From the NCBI GenBank assembly GCA_013816325.1, contig JACDEP010000054.1, forward strand, positions 1-5,395: a stretch of DNA of 5,395 bases. The letters run 5' to 3'. Below the pieces are notes generated by a model that was given only the letters and a program-made list of their open reading frames with translations, searched no databases and was not told where the DNA came from. Source of the stretch: Methylotenera sp. Its GTDB lineage: Bacteria > Pseudomonadota > Gammaproteobacteria > Burkholderiales > Methylophilaceae. Below, in pieces: positions 1-5,395 of the stretch. The position numbers and the translations under genes are program-made. Positions within the stretch are counted from its first letter, which is position 1. Every line of letters begins with the position of its first letter.

Positions 1-174
1 TTTAAGTTATTTAACAGTTTGTAACATTTTAATGAAACAACTTGAAGGTCACGATAAAACGAATGAATTTAAACACTAAGGAACTGTTAAGTCTTTACAA
101 AAAAAAGTCTAAAGTGCATTATTTGGTTCATAAAGATAATGGATAAAGCGCACACGCTAAATAAGTAATAATTT
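1..174. other. Non-coding leader upstream of pilB
   Basis: This AT-rich stretch holds no open frame that I can assign to a protein. It contains a perfect 9-bp inverted repeat (TTAACAGTT at 11-19, AACTGTTAA at 82-90), a short direct repeat (AAGTCT at 89-94 and 105-110), the candidate promoter described separately, and a nine-codon ATG frame (139-168) that ends just before pilB. The end of any gene further left lies outside the window. Confidence 0.6.
94..122 (+). promoter_or_regulatory. Possible sigma-70-type promoter for pilBC
   Basis: TTTACA at 94-99 matches the -35 consensus in 5 of 6 positions. It lies 17 bp before CATTAT at 117-122, which matches the -10 consensus in 4 of 6. The spacer includes most of an eight-base A run (99-106). 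A competing -10 candidate, GATAAT at 135-140 (5 of 6), has no good -35 at a normal distance. Matches of this quality are frequent by chance in AT-rich DNA, so this is a prediction only. Confidence 0.3.
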
Positions 175-1896
175 ATGGCCATTGCATCACCTCCACACAA
201 ACTTAGCGGGTTAGCGCGAGCTCTGATTCAGGAAAAACTGCTTTCTGAAGATGAAGCGAATGCGATACAAGCACAGGCTAATACGCTGAAAGCGCCTTTT
301 ATCGCACAGCTTATCTTAAGCCGCAAAGTACCCGCACAAGTGATTGCTGAAACCTCCGCTAAAGCATTCGGTTTCCCCTATTTCAATCTAGATACTTTTA
401 ATTCCGATTATTTACCAGCTAAGAAAATTGATGGCAAGTTGATGCAGGCCAATCGCGTGATGGCCTTGCAAGTGCGAAATAACTTGCTGTTTGTGGCCAT
501 ATCCGACCCTACCAATTTACACGCTCTGGATACTGTGCAGTTCCAAATGGGCATGGCTTTGTCACCTGTGGTAGTCGAAGACGACAAATTAATCCGTTGG
601 ATTGATAAATTAATTGAATCTAGTGACACTAGCATGAAGTCTCTAGAGGTAGACGATGACTTCGATCTAGGTGGTGATATGGGGGTCGATGCTGTTGAGG
701 ACGAGCCCCAAGCACTGGAAGTGGATGATGCCCCTGTAGTTAGATTTCTAAATAAAATGCTGATAGATGCAATTAATATGGGGGCTTCCGATTTGCATTT
801 TGAACCTTATGAGAAGTTTTATCGAGTACGTTACCGCGTTGACGGTGAATTGCGCGATATCACCCAGCCGCCTCTTGCCATTAAGGAAAAACTTGCATCG
901 CGTATCAAAGTGATTTCCAGTATGGACATCTCTGAAAAGCGCATCCCGCAAGATGGTAGGATGAAGCTGGTGTTATCAAAAACCCGCACAATTGATTTTC
1001 GTGTGAGCACCTTGCCATTGATTCATGGCGAAAAAATCGTCATGCGGATTCTTGACCCTGCTAGCGCAACGCTGGGTATTGAAGCACTGGGATATGAACC
1101 TATACAAAAAGAGCGCTTACTGAATGCAGTCAGTCGCCCCTATGGCCTAGTGTTAGTAACGGGCCCTACCGGTTCCGGAAAGACAGTTTCCCTTTATACA
1201 TGCCTCAATATATTGAATAACCCCGGTGTGAATATCTCCACTGCGGAAGATCCATGCGAAATTCCGTTAGCAGGCATCAACCAGGTGAATGTCAATGATA
1301 AACAAGGGCTTACGTTTGCCGCGGCTTTGAAATCATTCTTGCGTCAGGATCCAGACATTATCATGATTGGGGAGATTCGTGATCTTGAAACTGCAGATAT
1401 GGCCATTAAAGCAGCTTCTACCGGCCATATGGTACTCTCAACCTTACATACCAATGATGCGCCTTCTACGTTGACCCGCTTACTTAATATGGGAGTAGCT
1501 CCATTTAATATAGCATCTGCCGTTTCACTGATTACTGCGCAGCGGCTTGCAAGACGTTTATGTAAAAACTGTAGAGTGCCAATAGAAGTACCTAAACAGG
1601 CTTTATTGGATGTAGGTTTCATAGAGGAAGACTTTAACCAGGAATGGCAGCTTTATGGTCCTAAAGAAGGGGGTTGTGAAATGTGCAACAACGGTTATAA
1701 AGGACGCGTCGGTATTTACCAAGTGATGCCTATTACCGATGAAATGAGCCGAATCATCATGTCCAGCGGTAACGCTATTGATATTGCTGATCAAGCCAGA
1801 AGAGATGGTGTCAACGACTTACGTCGCTCTGGCATTTTAAAGGTAATGCAAGGGCTAACTTCTATCGCTGAAGTTGAAGCCTGTACCAATGAATAA
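175..1896 (+). CDS. pilB: PilB, type IV pilus assembly (extension) ATPase
   Basis: This is a cytoplasmic hexameric secretion-type ATPase that powers pilus extension; the 573-residue length is normal for PilB. The N-terminal region (about 10-150) is the GspE/MshE-type N-terminal domain. A very acidic linker follows (about 158-185, 13 Asp/Glu). The N2 domain has an arginine-rich strand (R217, R219, R221) and the C-terminal part is the RecA-like motor. Visible motifs are Walker A GPTGSGKT (330-337), the Asp box (E358-D359), Walker B around 394-403 with G399-E400, the His box (H418, H425) and a zinc-binding tetracysteine (C463, C466, C501, C504). Two in-frame TAA codons at 166-171 rule out an earlier start, and no clear Shine-Dalgarno sequence precedes ATG 175. 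PilC follows immediately, which favours PilB over the type II secretion homologue GspE. Confidence 0.95.
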   Translation: MAIASPPHKLSGLARALIQEKLLSEDEANAIQAQANTLKAPFIAQLILSRKVPAQVIAETSAKAFGFPYFNLDTFNSDYLPAKKIDGKLMQANRVMALQVRNNLLFVAISDPTNLHALDTVQFQMGMALSPVVVEDDKLIRWIDKLIESSDTSMKSLEVDDDFDLGGDMGVDAVEDEPQALEVDDAPVVRFLNKMLIDAINMGASDLHFEPYEKFYRVRYRVDGELRDITQPPLAIKEKLASRIKVISSMDISEKRIPQDGRMKLVLSKTRTIDFRVSTLPLIHGEKIVMRILDPASATLGIEALGYEPIQKERLLNAVSRPYGLVLVTGPTGSGKTVSLYTCLNILNNPGVNISTAEDPCEIPLAGINQVNVNDKQGLTFAAALKSFLRQDPDIIMIGEIRDLETADMAIKAASTGHMVLSTLHTNDAPSTLTRLLNMGVAPFNIASAVSLITAQRLARRLCKNCRVPIEVPKQALLDVGFIEEDFNQEWQLYGPKEGGCEMCNNGYKGRVGIYQVMPITDEMSRIIMSSGNAIDIADQARRDGVNDLRRSGILKVMQGLTSIAEVEACTNE

Positions 1897-1938
1897 TACT
1901 ATTTATGATTAATATGTATCAACACTTAGGAAATCATC

Positions 1939-3159
1939 ATGGCAGCTAATGCTAAAGCCACAAAAGAAGTGACCTACGCCTGGGAAGGCAAAGACAAAAA
2001 AGGTAAAGCGATTAAAGGTGAGATGAAAGCAACCGGTGAGTCATTCGTGAATGCCACATTACGACGCCAAGGAATCACTGTTACCAAAGTCAAAAAACAA
2101 AGCAGCATGGCGGGGAAAGGTAGAATCAAAGACAAAGATATTACTTTATTCACCCGACAGCTTGCTACCATGATGAAGTCTGGCGTACCTTTATTACAGG
2201 CATTTGACATTGTAGGAAAAGGGCATAGTAACGCTGCGGTAGCTAAACTATTAGGTGATATCAAGGCAGATGTTGAAACGGGTAGCAGTTTAAGTGCTGC
2301 CTTTAGAAAATACCCTCTTTATTTTGATGCTTTATTTTGCAATTTGATAGGGGCAGGTGAGCAAGCTGGTATTTTAGATACACTACTTGACCGCCTAGCT
2401 ACCTATAAAGAAAAGATTTTAGCTATCAAGTCTAAAATCAAATCAGCACTGTTTTATCCTATATCAATTATCGTGGTGGCCTTCGGCATTACTGCAGTCA
2501 TCATGATTTTCGTTATTCCAGCATTTAAAGAGTTATTCAGCAGTTTTGGCGCAGATTTACCTGTTCCCACATTAGTAGTGATGGCAATTTCAGACATATT
2601 TGTACAATGGTGGTGGGCAATCTTTGGTTCCATTGGTTTTGGTTTATGGTTTTTCTTTTACACATGGAAACGCTCTTTAAACATGCAAGCTACTATGGAC
2701 AGGTTAATGTTAAAAATACCCATTTTTGGTGCACTTATTAGGAAAGCTACTATTGCAAGATGGTCCCGTACATTATCAACCATGTTTGCGGCTGGTGTTC
2801 CGTTAGTTGAGGCGCTAGACTCAGTAGCAGGTGCAGCGGGTAATAGAGTTTATTACGATGCCACAAAAAAAATTCAAAGTGAAATTAGCACAGGCACAAG
2901 TTTAACGGTAGCCATGCAGAATTCTGAAGTATTTCCTAACATGGTACTGCAAATGACGGCTATTGGTGAGGAATCTGGCGCTTTGGATTCAATGTTAAGC
3001 AAAGTTGCTGATTTTTTTGAAGGTGAAGTGGATGATGCAGTAGAAGGTTTATCTAGCTTAATGGAACCAATTATTATGGTAGTTTTAGGTGTACTAATTG
3101 GCGGAATGGTGATTGCAATGTACTTACCTATCTTCAAAATAGGTCAAGTAGTAGGTTAA
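1939..3159 (+). CDS. pilC: PilC, type IV pilus inner-membrane platform protein
   Basis: This polytopic inner-membrane protein forms the platform through which PilB drives pilin addition. Its 406 residues fit the family. It shows the internal duplication typical of GspF/PilC proteins. Repeat one starts near F71-T-R-Q-L and carries GAGEQAGILD (138-147); repeat two starts near W275-S-R-T-L and carries AIGEESGALD (341-350). Three hydrophobic segments are evident, at about 172-194, 224-243 (rich in Trp and Phe) and 377-398. The basic N-terminal part (Lys-rich, residues 1-60) should be cytoplasmic. A good ribosome binding site (AGGA at 1928-1931) lies 7 nt before the ATG. The gene starts 42 bp after the pilB stop on the same strand, so the two are probably one transcript. 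It is followed by a terminator-like hairpin rather than by pilD. Confidence 0.95.
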   Translation: MAANAKATKEVTYAWEGKDKKGKAIKGEMKATGESFVNATLRRQGITVTKVKKQSSMAGKGRIKDKDITLFTRQLATMMKSGVPLLQAFDIVGKGHSNAAVAKLLGDIKADVETGSSLSAAFRKYPLYFDALFCNLIGAGEQAGILDTLLDRLATYKEKILAIKSKIKSALFYPISIIVVAFGITAVIMIFVIPAFKELFSSFGADLPVPTLVVMAISDIFVQWWWAIFGSIGFGLWFFFYTWKRSLNMQATMDRLMLKIPIFGALIRKATIARWSRTLSTMFAAGVPLVEALDSVAGAAGNRVYYDATKKIQSEISTGTSLTVAMQNSEVFPNMVLQMTAIGEESGALDSMLSKVADFFEGEVDDAVEGLSSLMEPIIMVVLGVLIGGMVIAMYLPIFKIGQVVG

Positions 3160-3171
3160 CGCAACTAAATA

Positions 3172-3204
3172 AGAAGCGACATTCCATATCGCTTCTACCT
3201 TTTT
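3172..3204 (+). terminator. Rho-independent terminator between convergent pilC and dsbC
   Basis: The arms AGAAGCGA (3172-3179) and TCGCTTCT (3189-3196) form a perfect 8-bp stem with a 9-nt loop. A five-T run follows three bases later (3200-3204). It begins 12 bp after the pilC stop and ends just before the dsbC stop on the other strand. For rightward transcription it has the standard stem plus T-run form. Read leftward, the stem is followed only by TATTTAG, so it would be a weaker terminator for the dsbC transcript. Confidence 0.75.
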
Positions 3205-3208
3205 AAAT

Positions 3209-3925
3209 TTACTTTTTAGCTGCAATCAACGCCTTTTCAATCTCTTTATATGGCTGAGCGCCCAGCATACGCTTACCGTTTGCAAAAATTAACGTTGGCG
3301 TACTGGTTACGCCTATACTTCTGGCTAACTCTCCAACTTTTTCTAAAGGCACTTCGCAATTCGCAGTGGATGTGGGCAATTGGCCTTTGATAATCCAGTC
3401 TTGCCAAGCTTTTACTCGATTGCTTGCACACCAAATCGATCTAGATTTTGCTTCTGCGTCTGGGTGCAATTGTTGTAAAGGATATAAAAATGTATAAATC
3501 GTTACATCTGTAATATTAGATAGTTCATTCTGTTCCAAGCGTTTGCAATAGGGACAATCCACATCGGAAAACACCACTAATTTACGACTTCCATTCCCTT
3601 TCACAACTTTGATCGCCTGATCTAAAGGAAGGCTATTAAAATCAATTCTAGTGAGTTCTTCCAATCTTTCGCCGGTAATATCTTTCTTAGTTTTGGGGTC
3701 TACCAAATGCCCCTCAGCGATTAAAAAACTCATTTTTTCATCGGTGTAAAGGATTTGTCCACCCATGAAAACTTCGTAGAGACCGCTATAATTCGTTTTG
3801 GTAACGCTACCCACCTTAAATTTTGGATACGCTGCTTCTATCGCTTTTTTAACGCTGGCTTCATCTGCCATTGCATGCGATATAAAGGCACTCAACATTG
3901 CGATACCGACTAACTTTTTAAACAT
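3209..3925 (-). CDS. dsbC: DsbC, periplasmic thiol:disulfide isomerase
   Basis: DsbC reshuffles wrong disulfide bonds in periplasmic proteins. It works as a V-shaped dimer, and in characterised bacteria DsbD keeps it reduced. The 238-residue precursor is close to the E. coli length. A signal peptide is clear: M-F-K-K, a hydrophobic core, then A18-M-A20 before D21 as the likely cleavage site. The N-terminal dimerisation domain spans roughly 21-85, followed by a linker and a thioredoxin fold. The catalytic motif is C124-P-Y-C127 and the cis-proline is at T209-P210. A second cysteine pair (C166, C190) corresponds to the structural disulfide of DsbC. AAGGAT (3931-3936) sits 5-7 nt before the ATG as ribosome binding site. 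It lies 60 bp after the hydroxylase gene on the same strand and may be co-transcribed with it. DsbG is less likely because of the length and motif context. Confidence 0.93.
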   Translation of the reverse strand: MFKKLVGIAMLSAFISHAMADEASVKKAIEAAYPKFKVGSVTKTNYSGLYEVFMGGQILYTDEKMSFLIAEGHLVDPKTKKDITGERLEELTRIDFNSLPLDQAIKVVKGNGSRKLVVFSDVDCPYCKRLEQNELSNITDVTIYTFLYPLQQLHPDAEAKSRSIWCASNRVKAWQDWIIKGQLPTSTANCEVPLEKVGELARSIGVTSTPTLIFANGKRMLGAQPYKEIEKALIAAKK

Positions 3926-3985
3926 GGACTATCCTTATGGTTATTAACTTTAAACTTGCTGTGAATGATTGATTAATGCTAAAGC

Positions 3986-5185
3986 TTAGAGTGTAATAGC
4001 ATTCCTCACCAGTAGTTTTTTTATGGCCAATTTATTGGCCAGCAACAATCCTTGGTTCCTAACTTTTGCGATTGCACTACTTTGATTTTCAAACAATCTG
4101 AAGAGGCCATCAGTAAGCAACACCATCTTGATGGTATCGTCTTTACGTTTGCGCTCATACGAACGCAATAAAAGATGATCATTGATACCTTGTAGATTAC
4201 GCTTATTCACTAGAGCATCAACAAAATCAATCACATCTCTGAAGCCTAAATTCATTCCTTGCCCAGCCATAGGATGCACCTGGTGTGCGGCATCTCCTAT
4301 AAAAACAACATTCTTTTTCACTAATTTAGCCTTATGTTGTATCGCAAGCGGGAAAGAAGTTGGCTGCGTAATTAACTTTAATTCGCCTAAAGTATGTATC
4401 CCGGCCTTCGCCACCTCATCAGTGAACACATTATGAGGTAATTGCAGGAGATATTCCCCATATTCATTTGATACCGACCATACAATGGATATTTTGTTTT
4501 CCGGAAGAGGCAGCCAGGCAAGAATACTATTTTTATTGTCTGCATCTTTTGCGAACCATTGTCGGGCAATATCAGCGTGAGGTTTGCTTACCTCAAAATT
4601 TGCCACGATTCCCAACTGACGGTAAGGTTTTTGTATCGATGGAACTTCAGCTTCCTCCCTAACCCAAGAGTTGGCGCCATCTGCAGCCAATAAGACTGTA
4701 TACTCAATTGATTCGCCACTGTCTAAATTTAGAGAAGCCGATGATGCATTTTCTCCTAAGCTAGCACACCTTTTCTTAAACAAGGTTTTGATAGATAAAT
4801 CTTGGATACGTTTCAATAAGGCCTTTGATAACGCTCGGCCTTCGAGGATAGATCCTAAAGTTTCTGTATTTGCGTCTTCCGCGGTGAGCATTAGGGGTTG
4901 TTCGGGATCGCCCCCCCAAATTTCCATGGCTCTCATTTGGCCAACCCTACTATGGTCAATCAATTGCCAAACATTCAGCTCCGTAAGCCAAGCAATATTT
5001 CGCGGGCTAATCGCATATATACGCTTGTCCCACGGCTCATTTTCCAAATCTATGATTTCTTTATTAGGATCTTGAACATCAATGATAACGACATCATAAC
5101 CTGCCATATCCAGCGCAACAGCAGCAGCTAGCCCTATTAAGCCAGCTCCTATAATGGCGATATCAACTTTGATATTACTCGTCAT
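3986..5185 (-). CDS. UbiH/UbiI/UbiF-family FAD-dependent hydroxylase (probable ubiquinone biosynthesis)
   Basis: This is a complete 399-residue flavoprotein monooxygenase of the UbiH/UbiF/VisC/COQ6 family, whose members hydroxylate the ring of ubiquinone precursors using O2 and NAD(P)H. The dinucleotide-binding motif G13-A-G15-L-I-G18 ends at acidic D36. R55 with YAISP (57-61) is a family signature. The central DG motif is A168-D169-G170 followed by N172-S173 and R176. The FAD ribityl-binding motif is GDAAHQVHPMAGQGMNLG (297-314). ATG 5185 overlaps the TGA of the upstream paralogue in an ATGA junction, and the ribosome binding site is weak (GAG at 5195-5197), suggesting translational coupling. 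I cannot tell from sequence alone which ring carbon it hydroxylates; since the neighbour looks like UbiH, UbiI or UbiF is the best guess. A seven-G run in the coding strand (4911-4917) falls at W90-G91-G92. Confidence 0.88.
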   Translation of the reverse strand: MTSNIKVDIAIIGAGLIGLAAAVALDMAGYDVVIIDVQDPNKEIIDLENEPWDKRIYAISPRNIAWLTELNVWQLIDHSRVGQMRAMEIWGGDPEQPLMLTAEDANTETLGSILEGRALSKALLKRIQDLSIKTLFKKRCASLGENASSASLNLDSGESIEYTVLLAADGANSWVREEAEVPSIQKPYRQLGIVANFEVSKPHADIARQWFAKDADNKNSILAWLPLPENKISIVWSVSNEYGEYLLQLPHNVFTDEVAKAGIHTLGELKLITQPTSFPLAIQHKAKLVKKNVVFIGDAAHQVHPMAGQGMNLGFRDVIDFVDALVNKRNLQGINDHLLLRSYERKRKDDTIKMVLLTDGLFRLFENQSSAIAKVRNQGLLLANKLAIKKLLVRNAITL

Positions 5186-5395
5186 TTCCCAAAGCTCATT
5201 TTTCTAATCAAATGTCTTTTTACTGGTTTAATCACATCTAGCAACCCTAAACCTATAGCTCTCAGGCCAGAAACTCCCAAAACATCATTGGAAAAAACAT
5301 TAACCAAAAAATCCGTAAACATCAAACCACCTTTGGTATCACTTTTACGGCTAAGGAGATAAGCATCCAACATTTCAGTCTTGCCTAGCGCCTCC
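5182..5395 (-). CDS. ubiH: UbiH-like FAD-dependent hydroxylase, C-terminal part (cut by window edge)
   Basis: Only the last 70 codons and the stop are in the window; the frame stays open to the right edge, so the ATG at 5373 is internal and not the true start. The visible part is the C-terminal helical tail of the UbiH/UbiF/VisC family: LDAYLLSRKSDT, then TDFLV and FSND, then LRAIGLGLLDV, ending in a basic KR-containing segment. It aligns without gaps to the tail of the downstream hydroxylase, with about 16 identical positions in 60 by eye, so the two are paralogues. The FTD-LV-FSND and GLGLLD pattern resembles betaproteobacterial UbiH as I remember it. The FAD-binding motifs lie outside the window, so the UbiH label rests on the tail alone. 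Its TGA overlaps the next gene's ATG. Confidence 0.75.
   Translation of the reverse strand, partial: EALGKTEMLDAYLLSRKSDTKGGLMFTDFLVNVFSNDVLGVSGLRAIGLGLLDVIKPVKRHLIRKMSFGK

Noticed and set aside
2..79. Open frame running in from the left edge and stopping at 77-79 (26 codons)
   Set aside because: The translation shows no recognisable C-terminus and the composition is AT-rich like the rest of the leader, so I cannot support it as the end of a gene.
469..480. Near match to the Haemophilus-type uptake sequence (AAGTGCG followed by AA) near a pilus gene
   Set aside because: It is only a partial match, occurs once, and lies inside a coding region. I saw no Neisseria-type uptake sequence either, so there is no evidence for DNA-uptake signals.
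1344..1794. Minus-strand open frames inside pilB
   Set aside because: They are antisense to the motor and zinc-binding regions of PilB, whose motifs fix the true frame; the translations resemble no protein I know.
3926..3985. Possible terminator or dedicated dsbC promoter in the gap between the hydroxylase and dsbC
   Set aside because: The only symmetry is an imperfect CTAAAGCTTAG around the stop codon, without a T-run, and no -35/-10 pair stood out.
4671..5131. Open frames on the plus strand inside the hydroxylase gene (about 134 and 77 codons)
   Set aside because: They lie entirely antisense to a gene with clear family motifs, have no recognisable domain, and overlap each other in different frames.
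1..5395. A new defence, mobile or regulatory-RNA system
   Set aside because: All the long coding capacity is taken by recognisable housekeeping or pilus genes, the gaps are short, and there are no repeat arrays, integrase or toxin-antitoxin genes.

Overview
This 5.4 kb window looks like ordinary chromosomal DNA from a moderately AT-rich Gram-negative bacterium, most likely a betaproteobacterium. The type IV pilus proteins, a periplasmic DsbC and ubiquinone-type flavin hydroxylases together point to a proteobacterium. The protein sequences remind me of Methylophilaceae (Methylotenera/Methylophilus-like), but that placement is from memory and is tentative. I see no phage, IS element, CRISPR array, tRNA or rRNA.

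Layout. The left half reads rightward: about 170 bp of non-coding leader, then pilB (assembly ATPase) and pilC (inner-membrane platform protein), 42 bp apart and probably co-transcribed. A hairpin with a T-run follows pilC. The right half reads leftward and converges on that hairpin. It begins with the C-terminal end of one UbiH-like hydroxylase, cut by the window edge. A complete second UbiH/UbiI/UbiF-family hydroxylase follows, overlapping the first by four bases (ATGA). Last comes dsbC, 60 bp further on.

How the genes work together. PilB and PilC are the motor and platform of the type IVa pilus machine: PilB hydrolyses ATP in the cytoplasm and acts through PilC to add pilins to the fibre. 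The usual third member, the prepilin peptidase gene pilD, is not present downstream. The two flavin hydroxylases probably add ring hydroxyls during ubiquinone biosynthesis. DsbC is a periplasmic disulfide isomerase. Its only visible link with the ubi genes is shared direction and close spacing.

All four complete genes look intact, with their expected motifs. I found no convincing undescribed system. The points worth a second look are modest: the SD-less pilB start behind tandem stop codons and a tiny in-frame ORF, an inverted repeat in the pilB leader, the missing pilD, and the overlapping pair of hydroxylase paralogues.
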